A stretch of DNA of 64,000 nt from Aegilops tauschii subsp. strangulata (Eukaryota > Streptophyta > Magnoliopsida > Poales > Poaceae): positions 351,545,267 through 351,609,266 of the forward strand of contig NC_053040.3 of assembly GCF_002575655.3 (NCBI RefSeq), read 5' to 3'. Numbering within the stretch: position 1 is the stretch's first letter; each line of letters begins with the position of its first letter. A program made the translations under genes and the position numbers. Positions 22,815 through 34,858 of the stretch are shown piece by piece. The notes below the pieces were generated by a model. It worked only from the letters and a program-made list of their open reading frames with translations, did not search any database and had not been told where the DNA came from.

Positions 22815-22923
22815 CTCCCTCCGTTTGGAATTACTCCTACTTGTCACAAAAATGAATGTATCTACAACTAAAATATATCTAGATACATTCATTTCTTGGA
22901 CGAGTAATTCTGAACGGAGAGAG
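22815..22923. mobile_element. Stowaway MITE upstream of the WD40 gene
   Basis: The ends ctccctccgtttggaattac and gagtaattctgaacggagag are inverted repeats, flanked by TA at 22813-22814 and 22924-22925. It lies about 190 bases upstream of the WD40 start codon and could overlap its promoter. Confidence 0.85.
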
Positions 22924-22929
22924 TAGCTC

Positions 22930-23560
22930 TTTGTAGCGGCTTTTTCGGTCTGGTTTTCAGATTTCCGTACGAAATTTCAAATACACAAAAATAAAATTTT
23001 ATTTAATTTTTTTTTCACGTGTATTAAAAAATATTCAGCACATATTTAAATATTTTTCACTATATATTAAAATTTCATTGTATTTAAAAATTGTTCACTA
23101 TATATTAAAAAACAGTCATCATGTTTAATAAAAATTGATCGCCATGTATTGTTTCTTCATGTTTAAAAATTTGTCTGCCATGCATTAAAAAATTGTTCGG
23201 CATGTACTGAAAACATGTTAGCTGTGTATTAAAATAATGTTTGCCATGTTAAAAAAATTATTCACATGTATTAAAAAAGATAAAAGAAAAACAGAAAAAC
23301 CAGAAGAAGCAAAAAGGTAAACCATAAAAAAGCTGGAAAAAACCACAACCGAAAAACCAAGGAAACGCTGCAACAGCACAACAAACAAAAGAACAAACAA
23401 ACAAAACAAAGACCAGAACAAGAAAACTGGAGAAAAAACGTTGTAGGAGTGCAACGAACAAAACAAAGGAAAAAAAAGGTGGAACAAAAATAACAACGAG
23501 GAAAAAAAACGATTCAACAGTATAGCAAACGAAACAACTTAGCAAACGCTGAAGTGGGCT
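22930..23560. repeat. AT-rich degenerate repeats, unclassified
   Basis: From 22980 to 23280 the motif tattaaaaaattgttc or atgtattaaaa recurs irregularly about every 25-40 bases. From 23280 to 23520 the sequence is A-rich with aaaaaccg and aacaaac words. Such text is common in Triticeae transposon interiors. No gene is supported. Confidence 0.5.
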
Positions 23561-23606
23561 GGCCAAATTTGCCTTGTAACAGGGTGTTATCCCCTACATA
23601 TGTCGC

Positions 23607-24046
23607 TTGCGGCGCACAAGGGAGCACGTAACTGGACGGCGACCAGGTGAAGCAAAGCTTAATGTAGATGGGGTTGTGGCAGCGTATACGAGTCATGGTG
23701 TGGCTGGAGTGGTCTGCTATGATGAAAATGGAACATTCATTGGGGCATCTGCATTTGTCTTCGAGGGCATGGAGGCGTATACATGCAAAAAAGCTTTTAC
23801 ACCGGGAGCCGATCTGGGCCTGGCTAAGATCTGCATTGCTTCAGATTGCCTAAAATTAGTTATGGATTTGAATATGAAAAACGGCACAGGTGGTTATTGG
23901 GGTTATTGAGGTTATTGCATTATCCTTCGTCGGATCAATGCTTGAAAGCTTTAGTTTTTGGCATGTGAAATATGCTATGAGCAACGCACATCAAATGAGG
24001 AGGCACCTAATTTAGCCCGGTGACTTCTTCAAGGTTGCTTGGTATA
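23607..24046 (+). pseudogene. RNase H-like (RVT_3) fragment of a LINE, left part
   Basis: The frame from 23607 shows AKLNVDGVVAAYTSHGVAGV, DENGTFIGAS and IASDCLKLVMDL, the signature of the RNase H-like RVT_3 domain attached to plant LINE reverse transcriptases. Further text in other frames (SFWHVKYAMSNAHQM) matches the end of the same domain. The 3' continuation lies at 41362, beyond a 17.3-kb Gypsy insertion. It could instead be a host RVT_3 gene, but the frameshifts make a remnant more likely. Confidence 0.7.
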
Positions 24047-25065
24047 TGATGTAGGGTGGAACCCTATACGGCCGATCTTTCACAAAAGGAGTGGATCCCA
24101 ACTAAGAACACGAAGAACACGGGGAAGAACGGAGAGAAAACACAAGGGAAAACACTCAAGAACAAGTCCAATCACACATCCACTAGACAATCAAACACAC
24201 AAGATCCACAAGGTACATGAACAACAAAGGGAAAGATACAAGGTAAGGTTCATCTCCATGAGGAGGTCTTGAAGGGGGCCACCCAAGAGGGGGTCTTGAT
24301 GATATATCCCACAGGATCTTCTCCTAGATGGAGGTCTTGGCCTCCAAAGGAGTAGTAGTCTATCTCCCTCTCTCAAGAGTAGAGGAAGGTAGGAGCAAAG
24401 CTCACACACAAATGAGCTATCACTTTGCTAACCCTAGAATGGAGGAGGGGGTGGTCTATTTATAGTCTAAGCCACGAAAGGGTAAGTGGGAAAGGGATAC
24501 ATAGGCCTCTGGCCCGACTCTGTGCGCAGGCAGGCGCCGGATGTCCGGGCTCTCGTGAGACGCCGGATGTCCGGCCCGAGCGGGGTGGCCTTCTGTTGGC
24601 TTCTGTTGTTGATGCCGGATTTCCGGGGAAGGCCGGATGTCCGGGCTGTGGCGTCGCGCCGGATGTCTGGGCCCATGGGCCGGATGTCCGGCCGCTGATG
24701 CTTCGGTCGTCTGTTGGTGCAGCTGTTGGGCGGCTGCACAGGCGCCGGATGTCCGGCCTCTGGCCAGGATGTCCGGCCGCTGTAGCTTCAGCAGCTCCAT
24801 CTTCTTCCGTCGTCGCTTCCAGGCTTCCCTCGCGGATGGTGTAGTTGTTCCTTGGCGCTCGCAGTCCTCCTCGTCGTCCGTAGTGTTCCGACAATACCTA
24901 TGCATGCACACGAGTGGAGTGTCAAGTAGTATACCATCCTCGAAGGTGTCAAGTGAGCACGTGTAAAGGAGATGATTCACCTTTGTGTATGTGAAGTAGA
25001 TGTCGCACGTGTCACTCGCCGAACGGACTCTTGACATGGTGATGTCCATAGGATGCTCCGCATCA
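24047..25065 (-). repeat. 3' LTR of the pol-less Gypsy element
   Basis: This 1,019-bp LTR follows the polypurine tract on the minus strand. It contains eight units of the type gccggatgtccgg between about 24530 and 24780. Indels against the other LTR fall mainly inside that array. Confidence 0.88.
24530..24785. repeat. Array of eight ccggatgtccgg inverted repeats
   Basis: Units occur near 24536, 24562, 24612, 24631, 24658, 24680, 24745 and 24764. The core has arms ccgga and tccgg around TG, so each unit is a short palindrome. Spacing is irregular. A matching array is in the other LTR (about 40830-41075), and six further variants lie in the leader at 39905-40040. Confidence 0.85.
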
Positions 25066-25080
25066 TCTCCCCTCCCTTGA
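25066..25080 (-). other. Polypurine tract of the pol-less Gypsy element
   Basis: On the minus strand, TCAAGGGAGGGGAGA directly precedes the LTR start TGATG. Its position and purine content are as expected for priming plus-strand synthesis. Confidence 0.8.
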
Positions 25081-27959
25081 GAAAGATCCGACTTCGGATC
25101 AAAAACCAAATCACCATGGGAAAGAGATGGCTTCGCCGTGTAGAAGTGGACGTTCACCAAGTACTCATCATCTTGAATCTCGAAATGGGCACTCTCCAAT
25201 GTCGCACCATCTTGTGATTCCTTCAAAAGGAGTAAGGACAACAAACACTTGGAAAAACAAATGTGGTTAGTGTTAGTGCACAACCAAGCATTCAAGAGGT
25301 GATTCACCAAACAAGTGTCATCATCATGCAAAGCATATGGTGTGACAAAGGATTGTGACATGGCATGTAAGCATATCAATCGATCACAAGCAAAGAAATC
25401 ATGTGGACAAGTATGCAATTTTGAGGTAGTGATGCAAATATGAGTGACAAGAGAATAAGCATCTACCTCAAGGTCATAGCAAGCATTCACAAATTGCTCA
25501 ATGAAAGGTCTATGGTAGGCATATGAATCATTCACAACACCAAAGAAGGTGATATGTCTAAACACATGGGTCAAGTGCAAGACAATCCAAGCATAATGTG
25601 CATGGGATGTAGTGAATATCGTGTGGCACTCAACACAATGGAAAGAGCAATTGTTCATCATGTGTGAGGCAATCAAGGCAAGCATGTAGCAATCAATGGG
25701 ACATGGCATATGTGAAGTGATGACATTGTTGCAACCAAACATGTGATAGGAGCAAGTAATCCAAGAATCAGATGCAACACACAAGGCATATATATCATGA
25801 TGCATGGAACGTTGAAAATGATAAGTCAAAGCAAGATCTCTAACATGTGCGCAATCAAATGGTCCAAGATGACCAATAAGTCTCATGGCGCAAGCAACAC
25901 AAGTAGTATGATCCGTCATATCCATGCTCAAGAAAGATGTCACCTTGAAGGCGTGTCCTTGTGCGTCCTTCACAATGCCGAAGCGCAAGCAAAAGCGATG
26001 TAGAATCGTCGTGGTAGAAGGTGGTTCACTCTCAAGAGCTCGAATGGTCAACTCACGTGACGTGGAAGTCGACACAAAGTCCAAGTATCCTACACATGCA
26101 CACAACAAAAGAAAGAACGTGTGCGCATGGTAGATAAACACATCATCCATCATGATGGTTCTCTTCTTTTGCACACAACCATTAGAAGCACAAGTGCATG
26201 AATAATATGGTTCAACAATGGCAATATTCATGGCACTAGGTATATGGTGCAAAGAGGTAAGACAAGCATGCTTCACAAGAAATATGTCAAAATATCCAAA
26301 TATATGCGAGAATGCTATGGGGGCAAACTCATTATCAAGACTAAAGGCATAATTGCACTCAATACATGGCAAATCATCTAGCATGAGAGAGGCAACACAT
26401 GGAGATATATGGCAAGAAGCAATAACAATCATGTGTAAAGCATGTAGATGGTTGTCATCAACCGCATAAAGCAAGCAAGTATGAATCATCGGTGATGCAA
26501 CAAGGTAAGAAATCAAAGTAATCAAGTCATGCAAGCCAGTAGTGCGAAGATGCAACATACTAGAGGAGATCATGGCAATCATGTCATGTGAGCAAGTAGT
26601 TGATATAGGAAATGCACATGACATATCGCAAGCACGAACACAAAAGCAAGATCATAGTATCATCATAGGCATGGGGCACAAAGCAAACATGGCAATAACA
26701 AGTGATATCTCCACCACGCTTGCAAATACACATACAAGTAGTAGAATCAATCATCATGTGTAATGCAAAGCATGGTTCACAAATGCATGGTAAAGGCATA
26801 TGAATAAGCATGTCATGCAAAGTGAACATGGCAAGATGGGCATATAATATGTAATGGACAATAACCCATAGCCAAGTGAGGGCCATGTAGAAGAAATGCG
26901 CGAAGACTTCGCGTGAAGAGAGCGGTGGGAAAGGCAATCCATGGGATCCCAACTCATCATTGCTCTCTAGAGCTCGTTTTGTCAACTCATGGGATTGCGA
27001 GGTTGACAAGTATTCATGGGTACCTACACAAAAGAGACACAAACCAAAGAAATTGTGCGTGTGGTAAATGTACACATCATCCATCATGATGTGTATGTGC
27101 ACGTGTGAGTTAGCACAAGATAAGCATTGCTCAAAGAAATTTGATGCATGGTATAAGAACATGTCATCCATCATGAAAGAATAGTTATTGTGTATAACAC
27201 GGTGGGGACGCAAATTGAGCATACAAATATATGACACATCAATATCATTTTCATTCATGGGAAGCATATTGTGCACATAAGTATGAGGATCATGCAATGG
27301 ATGGGATGGATCAAAATCTCCTAACATGTATGAGGAAACTATGGGGGTCTCCTCATGAGCAATATTGAAAACATCATATGGAGAAAATGGACTACATCCA
27401 AAAACAATGCATATCCGAAGCTAGGTGGTCATGGCATGGCATATGAGATAAATGATGCAAAGGAAGCATATCAATATTATCACAAGAGAAACAAATGCCA
27501 ATAACCATGGGCTTGTCATCTATGCCATATGTGCAAATTGGGTTGATTTTAATGGCATATGCATAGTCACTATGATGAGATTGCAAATATGACATATGAT
27601 TGATCTCATGCATAGCATATGACAAGTCAAGCGGATTATCAAACATGATGTGACCTAAAGAATTGTCACAAGAAATCCTATGTAACATGGCATCACAACT
27701 AATAGACTCCACATGAGAATCATCATACTCATCGTAAATGGGCAAGAAATCATCACATGAGGAAGTCGCACTAGCATGAATCATGGTACTAGGTGGATCA
27801 ACATCATGCAAGCAATCAATGTCAAGAATGTCCACTAGTGGGACTAGAGCATCACCTTCACCTATGCTACCTTTGTCATTCCACTCAAGTGGTGTAGGTG
27901 AGGTGGGAAAGACCAAATGGTGGTCATCTTCATCTTGATGGAACCATGTGGGGGTGCAT

Positions 27960-29685
27960 TGTTGGGTAACGTAGCAGAAATTCAAAATTTTCTACGCATC
28001 ACCAAGATCAATCTATGGAGTTTACTAGCAACGATAGGGAAGGAGTGCATCTACATACCCTTGTAGATCGCGAGCGGAAGCGTTCAAGAGAACGGGGTTG
28101 ATGGAGTCGTACTCGTCGTGATCCAAATCACCGATGATCCTAGCGCCGAACGGACGGCACCTCCGCGTTCAACACACGTACGGAGCAGCGAAGTCTCCTC
28201 CTTCTTGATCCAGCAAGGGGGGGAGAGGTTGATGGAGATCCATCAGCATGACGGCATGGTGGTGGAAGTAGCGGGATTCCAACAGGGCTTCGCCAAGCGC
28301 TGCGGGAGGAGGGAGATGTGTCACGGAAGGGAGAGGGAGGCGCCAGGGCTTAGGTGTTCCTGCCCTCCCTTCCCCCCACTATATATAGGGCCAAGGGAGA
28401 GGGGGGGCGCAGCCTTGGCCCTTCCTCCAAGGAAGGGTGCGGCCAGGGAGGAGTCCATCCTCCCCAAGGCACCTCGGAGGTGCCTTCCCCCCTTTAGGAC
28501 TCTTCCTTTCCCTTATCTCCTGGCGCATGGGCCTCTTGGGGCTGGTGCCCTTGGCCCATATAGGCCAAGGCGCACACCCCTACAGCCCATGTGGCCCCCC
28601 GGGGCAGGTGGACCCCCTTGGTGGACCCCCGGATCCCTTTCGGCACTCCCGGTACAATACCGATAAAGTGCGAAACTTTTTCGGCGACCAAAATAAGACT
28701 TCCCATATATAAATCTTTACCTCCGGACCATTCCGGAACTCCTCGTGACGTCCGGGATCTCATCCGGGACTCCGAACAACTTTCGGGTTACCGCATACTA
28801 ATATCTCTACAACCCTAGCGTCACCGAACCTTAAGTGTGTAGACCCTACGGGTTCGGGAACCATGCAAACATGACCGAGACGTTCTCCGGCCAATAACCA
28901 ACAGCGGGATCTGGATACCCATGTTGGCTCCCACATGTTCCACGATGATCTCATCGGATGAACCACGATGTCGGGGATTCAATCAATCCCGTATTCAATT
29001 CCCTTTGTCTATCGGTATGTTACTTGCCCGAGATTCGATCATCGGTATCCCGATACCTTGTTCAATCTCGTTACCGGCAAGTCTCTCTGCTCATTCTGTA
29101 ACTCACATCATCCCGTGATCAACTCCTTGGTCACATTGTGCACATTATGATGATGTCCTACCGAGTGGGCCCAGAGATACCTCTCCGTTTACACGGAGTG
29201 ACAAATCCCAGTCTCGATTCGTGCCAACCCAACAGACACTTTCGGAGATACCTGTAGTGCACCTTTATAGCCACCCAGTTACGTTGTGACGTTTGGTACA
29301 CCCAAAGCATTCCTACGGTATCCGGGAGTTGCACAATCTCATGGTCTAAGGAAATGATACTTGACATTAGAAAAGCTCTGAGCAAACGAACTACACGATC
29401 TTGTGCTAGGCTTAGGATTGGGTCTTGTCCATCACATCATTCTCCTAATGATGTGATCCCGTTATCAACGACATCCAATGTCCATGGTCAGGAAACCGTA
29501 ACCATCTATTGATCAACGAGCTAGTCAACTAGAGGCTTACTAGGGACATGGTGTTGTCTATGTATCCACACATGTATCTGAGTTTCCTATCAATACAATT
29601 TTAGCATGGATAATAAACGATTATCATGAACAAGGAAATATAATAATAACCAATTTATTATTGCCTCTAGGGCATATTTCCAACA
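27960..29685 (-). repeat. 3' LTR of the Angela-type element
   Basis: This 1,726-bp LTR is followed on its inner side by the classic purine tract (GTGGGAGAC on the minus strand, 29686-29694). Compared with the other LTR it has an extra block in the ggtggacccc stretch near 28615. Confidence 0.95.
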
Positions 29686-30301
29686 GTCTCCCACTTGCAC
29701 TAGAGTCAATAATCTAGTTCACATCACCATGTGATTAACACTCACCGGTCACATCACCATGTGACCAACATCCAAAGAGTTTACTAGAGTCAATAATCTA
29801 GTTCACATCACTATGTGATTAACACTCAATGAGTTCTGGTTTGATCATGTTATGCTTGTGAGAGAGGTTATTAGTCAACGGGTCTGAACCTTTCAGATCC
29901 GTGTGTGCTTTACGAATATCTATGTCATCTTGTGGATGCTACCACGCGCTATTTGGAGCCATTTCAAATAACTGCTCTACTATACGAATCCGGTTTACTA
30001 CTTAGAGTCATCCGGATTAGTGTCAAAGTTCGCATCGACGTAACCCTTTACGACGAACTCCTTTTCACCTCCATAATCGAGAAAATTCCTTAGTCCACTA
30101 GATACTAAGGATAAGTTCGACCGCTGTCATGTGATCCATTCCCGGATCACTATTGTACCCCTTGACCAACTCATGGCAAGGCACACTTCATGTGCGGTAC
30201 ACAACATAGCATACCGTAGAGCCTACGTCTAAAGCATAGGGGACGACCTTCGTCCTTTCTGTCTCTTCTGCTGTGGTCAGGTCTTGAGTCTTACTCAATA
30301 C

Positions 30302-31364
30302 TCACACCTTGTAACACAGCCAAGAACTTCTTCTTTGCTGATCTATTTTGAACTCTTTCAAAATCATGTCAAGGTGTACGTTCTTTGAAAGTATCATCAG
30401 GCGTCTTGATCTATCTCTATAGATCTTGATGCCCAATATGTAAGCAGCTTTATCCAAGTCTTCCTTTGAAAAACTCCTTTCAAACAACCCTTTATGCTTT
30501 CCAGAAATTCTACATCATTCCGGATCAACAATATGTCATTCACATATACTTATCAGAAATATTGTAGCGCTCCCACTCACTTTATTGTAAATACAAGTTT
30601 CGAACAAACTTTGTATAAACCCAAAAACTTTGATCACTCCATCAAAGCGTATATTCTGACTCCGAGATGCTTGCTCTAGTCCATGGAAGGATCGCTGGAG
30701 CTAGCATACCTTTTAGCATCCTCAGGATCGACAAAACCTTTCTGATTGTATCACATACAACCTTTTCTTACGAAAACTGGTAAGGAAACTTGTTTTGACA
30801 TCCATCTGCCAGATTTCATAAATGCAGCTAATGCTAATATGATTCCGACGGACTTAAGCATCGCTACGGATTGGAAAATCTCATCGTAGTCAACTCCTTG
30901 AACTTGTGAAAATTCTCTTTGCCACAAGTCGAGCTTCATAGACGGTAACATTACCGTCCATGTTCGTCTTCTTCTTAAAGATCCATTTATCTCAATGGCT
31001 TGCCGATCATCGGGCAAGTTCACGAAAGTCCATGCTTTGTTCTGATACATGGATCCTATCTCGGATTTCATGGCTTCTAACCATTTGTCGGAATATGGGC
31101 CCACCATCGCTGCTCCATAGCTCGTAGGTTCATTGTTGTCTAGCAACATGACTTCCAAGACAGGATTACGTACCACTCTGAAGTAGTACGCATCCTTGTC
31201 GACCTACGAGGTTTGGTAGTGACTTGATCCGAAGTTTCATGATCAATATCATAAGCTTCCACTTCAATTGGTGTAGGTGCCACAGGAACAACTTCCTGTG
31301 CCCTGCTACACACTAGTTGAAGTGACGGTTCAATAACCTTATCAAGTCTCCACCATCCTCCCAC
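30302..31364 (-). pseudogene. Angela-type reverse transcriptase remnants
   Basis: 31140-31364 matches the linker between integrase and RT (TKPRRSTRMRTTSEWY). 30751-31176 matches the RT start (DKWLEAMKSEIGSMYQNKAW, VQGVDYDEIFQSVAM). 30302-30487 matches the RT end (KAAYILGIKIYRDRSRRLM). They lie in different frames with stops, and the YVDD region between them near 30540 is damaged. No functional polymerase can be made. RNase H text between 29700 and 30300 is weaker still. Confidence 0.8.
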
Positions 31365-32084
31365 TATTCTTTCGAGAGAAACTTTTCCTCGAGAAAGGAC
31401 CTGTTTCTAGAAACAATCACCTTGCTTCCGGATCTGAAATAGGAGGTATACCCAACTGTTTTGGGTATTCTATGAAGATGCATTTATCCGCTTTGGGTTC
31501 GAGCTTATCAGCCTGAAACTTTTTCACATAAGCGTCGCAGCCCCAAACTTTTAAGAAACGACAACTTAGGTTTCTCTAAACGGTGTCGTCTCAACGGAAT
31601 TGCATGGTGCCCTATTTAAAGTGAATGCGGTTGTCTCTAATGCCTAACCCATAAACGATAGTGGTAAAGAGACATCATGGTATGCACCATATCCAATAGG
31701 GTGTAGTTATGATGTTCGGACACACCATCACATTGTGGTGTTCCAGGCGGTATTAATTGTGAAACACTTTCCACAATGTCTTAATTGTGTGCCAAACTCG
31801 TAACTCAGATATCTCTATGATCATATCATAGACATTTTATCCTCCATTTTATCCTCCTGTCACGACGATCTTCAACTTCACTCTGAAATTACTTGAACCT
31901 TTCAATAATTCAGACTTGTGTTTCATCAAGTAAATAATCTCAGCATCTACTCAAATCATCTGTGAAGTAAGAACATATCGATATCCACTGCGTGCCTCAG
32001 CACTCATTGGACTGTACACATTAAATGTATTACTTCCAACAAGTTGCTCTCTTGTTCCATCTTACTGAAAACGAGGCTTTTCAG

Positions 32085-32300
32085 TCATCTTGCCCATGTG
32101 GTATGATTTGCATGTCTCAAGTGATTCAAAATCAAGTGAGTCCAAACGATCCATCTGCATGGAGTTTCTTCATGCATATATACCAATAGACATGGTTCGC
32201 ATGTCTCAATCTTTTCAAAAACGAGTGAGTCCAAAGATCCATCTACATGGAGCTTCTTCATGTGTTCTATACCAATATGACTCAAATGGCAGTGCCACAA
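32085..32300 (-). pseudogene. Angela-type pre-integrase remnant with internal duplication
   Basis: MWHCHLSHIGIEHMKKLHVDG and CEPCLL are the zinc-binding pre-integrase motif. About 89 bases (gcatgtctcaa at 32110 and again at 32199) are imperfectly duplicated in tandem, so the motif appears twice, the second time out of frame. The catalytic integrase core that should follow (31400-32080) is too decayed to read as one frame. Confidence 0.75.
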
Positions 32301-32579
32301 GTATGTGGTACTATCATCACTACTTTATATCTTTTGGCATGAACATGTGTATCACTGCGATCGAGATTCATTTTAGGTGCAAGACCATTGAAGGTATTAT
32401 TCAAATAAACAGAGTAACCATTATTCTCCTTAAATGAATAACCGTATTGTGATAAACATAATCCAATCATGTTTATGCTCAACGCAAACACCAAATAACA
32501 ATTATTTAGGTTTAACACCAATCTCGATGGTAGAGGGAGCATGCGATGCTTGATCACATCAACCTTGGAAACACTTCCA

Positions 32580-34858
32580 ACACATATCGTCATCTCACCT
32601 TTAGCTAGTCTCCGTTTATTCCGCAGCTTTTATTTCGAGTTACTAACACTTAGCAACCGAACCGGTATCTAATACCCTGGTGCTGCTAGGAGTACTAGTA
32701 AAGTACACATTCATATAATGTATATCCAATATACTTCTGTCGACCTTGCCTGCCTTCTCATCTACCAAGTATCTAGGGTAGTTCTGCTTCAGTGACCGTT
32801 CCCCTCATTACAGAAGCACTTAGTCTCGGTTTTGGGTTCAACCTTGGGATTCTTCACTAGAGCAGCAAATGATTTGCTGTTTCATGAAGTATCCCTTCTT
32901 CCCTTGCCCTTCTTGAAACTAGTGGTTTTACTAACCATCAACAATTGATGCTCCTTCTTGATTTCTACTTTTGCGGTGTCAAACATCGCGAGTTGCTCAA
33001 GGATCATCATGTCTATCCCTGATATGTTATAGTTCATCACGAAGCTCTAATAGCTTGGTGGCAGTGACTATGGAGAACCATCACTATCTCATCTGGAAGA
33101 TTAACTCCCACTCGATTCAAGCGATTATGGTACTCAGACAATCTGATCACATGCTCAACGATTGAGCTTTTCTCCCTTAGTTTGCAGGCTTAAGAAACTT
33201 GTCAGAGGTCTCATACCTCTTGACGTGGGCACTAGTCTGAAATCCCAATTTTAGTCTTCGGAACATCTCATATGTTCTGTGACGTTTCAAAAATGTCTTT
33301 GGTGCCACAATTCTAAACCGTTAGCATTACACACCGAACTATCATGTAGTCATCAAAACGTGTATGCCAGATGTTTCGCAACATCTACAGACGACGCTGA
33401 GGTTCAGCACACCAAGCAGTGCATTAAGGACATAAGCCTTCTGTGCAGCAATGAGGACAATCCTCAGTTCACGGACCCAGTCCGCATAATTGCTACTATC
33501 AACTTTCAACTAAATTATCTCTAGGAACATATCTTAAACAGTAGAACTAAAGCGTAAGCTATGACATAATTTGCAAAGACCTTTTGACTATGTTCATGAT
33601 AATTAAGTTCATCTGATTAATGAACTCCCACTCAGATAGACATCCCTCTAGTCATCTAAGTGATACATGATCCGAGTCAAACTAGGCCGTGTCCGATCAT
33701 CACGTGAGACGGACTAGTCATCATCGGTCAACATCTCCATGTTGATCGCATCTACTATACGACTCATGTTCGACCTTTCGATCTCTTGTGTTCCGAGGCC
33801 ATGTCTGTACATGCTAGGCTCGTCAAGTCAACCTAAGTGTTTCGCATGTGTTCCGAGGCCATGTCTGTACATGCTAGGCTCGTCAACACCCGTTGTATTC
33901 GAACGTTAGAATCTATCACACCCGATCATCACGTGGTGCTTCGAAACAACGAACCTTCGCAACGGTGCACAGTTAGGGGGAACACGTCTCTTGAAATTTT
34001 AGTGAGGGATCATCTTATTTATGCTACCGTCGTTCTAAGCAAATAAGATGTAAACATGACAAACATCACATGCAAATCATAAAGTGACGTGATATGGCCA
34101 ATATCATCTTGCGCCTTAGATCTCCATCTTCGAGGCGCGACATGATCACCTTCGTCACCGGCATGACACCATGATCTCCATCATCATGATCTCCATCATC
34201 GTGTCTTCATGAAGTTGTCTCGCCAACTATTACTTCTACTACTATGGCTAATGGTTAGCAATAAAGTAAAGTAATTACATGGCGTTTTCATTGACACGCA
34301 GGTCATACAATAAATTAAGACAACTCCTATGGCTCCTGCCGGTTGTCATACTCATCAACATGCAAGTCGTGATTCCTATTACAAGAACATGATCAATCTC
34401 ATACATCACATATATCATTCATCACATCCTTTTGGCCATATCACATCACATAGCATACCCTGCAAAAACAAGTTAGACGTCCTCTAATTGTTGTTGCATG
34501 TTTTACGTGGCTGCTATGGGTTTCTAGCAAGAACGTTTCTTACCTACGCAAAAGCCACAACGTGATATGCCAATTTCTATTTACCCTTCATAAGGACCCT
34601 TTTCATCGAATCCGATCTGACTAAAGTGGGAGAGACAGACACCCGCTAGCCACCTTATGCAACTAGTGCATGTCAGTCGGTGGAACCTGTCTCGCGTAAG
34701 AGTACGTGTAAGGTCGGTCCGGGCCGCTTCATCCCACGATGCCGCCGAATCAAGATAAGACTAGTAACGGCAAGTAAATTGACAAAATCGACGCCCACAA
34801 CTACTTTGTGTTCTACTCGTGCATAGAAACTACGCATAGACCTAGCTCATGATGCCAC
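32580..34858 (-). pseudogene. Angela-type gag/protease remnant and leader
   Basis: By position this stretch holds protease, gag and the 5' leader. Only short gag-like words are readable, in mixed frames. A 40-bp direct duplication (tgtgttccgaggccatgtct and following) lies at 33787-33826 and 33847-33886, offset by exactly 60 bases. The primer-binding site next to the LTR reads TGGCATCATGAGC on the minus strand (34846-34858), a variant of the tRNA-Met site. Confidence 0.6.

Larger units (their letters stand above)
24456..27985 (-). pseudogene. Long His/Met/Asp/Cys-rich frame in place of pol, downstream part
   Basis: Three overlapping frames cover the stretch: 27392-27985, 26584-27327 and 24456-26624 (722 codons). 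The protein is rich in His, Met, Asp, Cys, Ser and Tyr, with words such as LPLHHLSHMPCHDHLASDMH and DDVFIYHAHTFF. I recognise no enzyme motif, no DDE or YXDD box and no clear membrane segments. Similar segments recur inside it (MMDDVFIYHAHTFF and MMDDVYIYHTHNFF), which suggests internal duplication. The 722-codon frame runs through the polypurine tract and ends inside the LTR, where the palindromic array encodes PDIR and GHPA repeats. The upstream part lies at 36574-37200, beyond the Angela insertion. Function is unknown. Confidence 0.6.

Noticed and set aside
23218..23566. Phe/Leu-rich minus-strand frames resembling membrane proteins
   Set aside because: They are translations of an A-rich low-complexity stretch and have no conserved motif.
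24425..24966. Plus-strand frames with RMSG/PDVR repeats
   Set aside because: They are translations of the palindromic LTR array. Because the array reads alike on both strands, open frames appear on both.
28118..28966. Open frames in the Angela LTR (also 35130-35854)
   Set aside because: They occur identically in both LTR copies and are regulatory, not coding, in this family.
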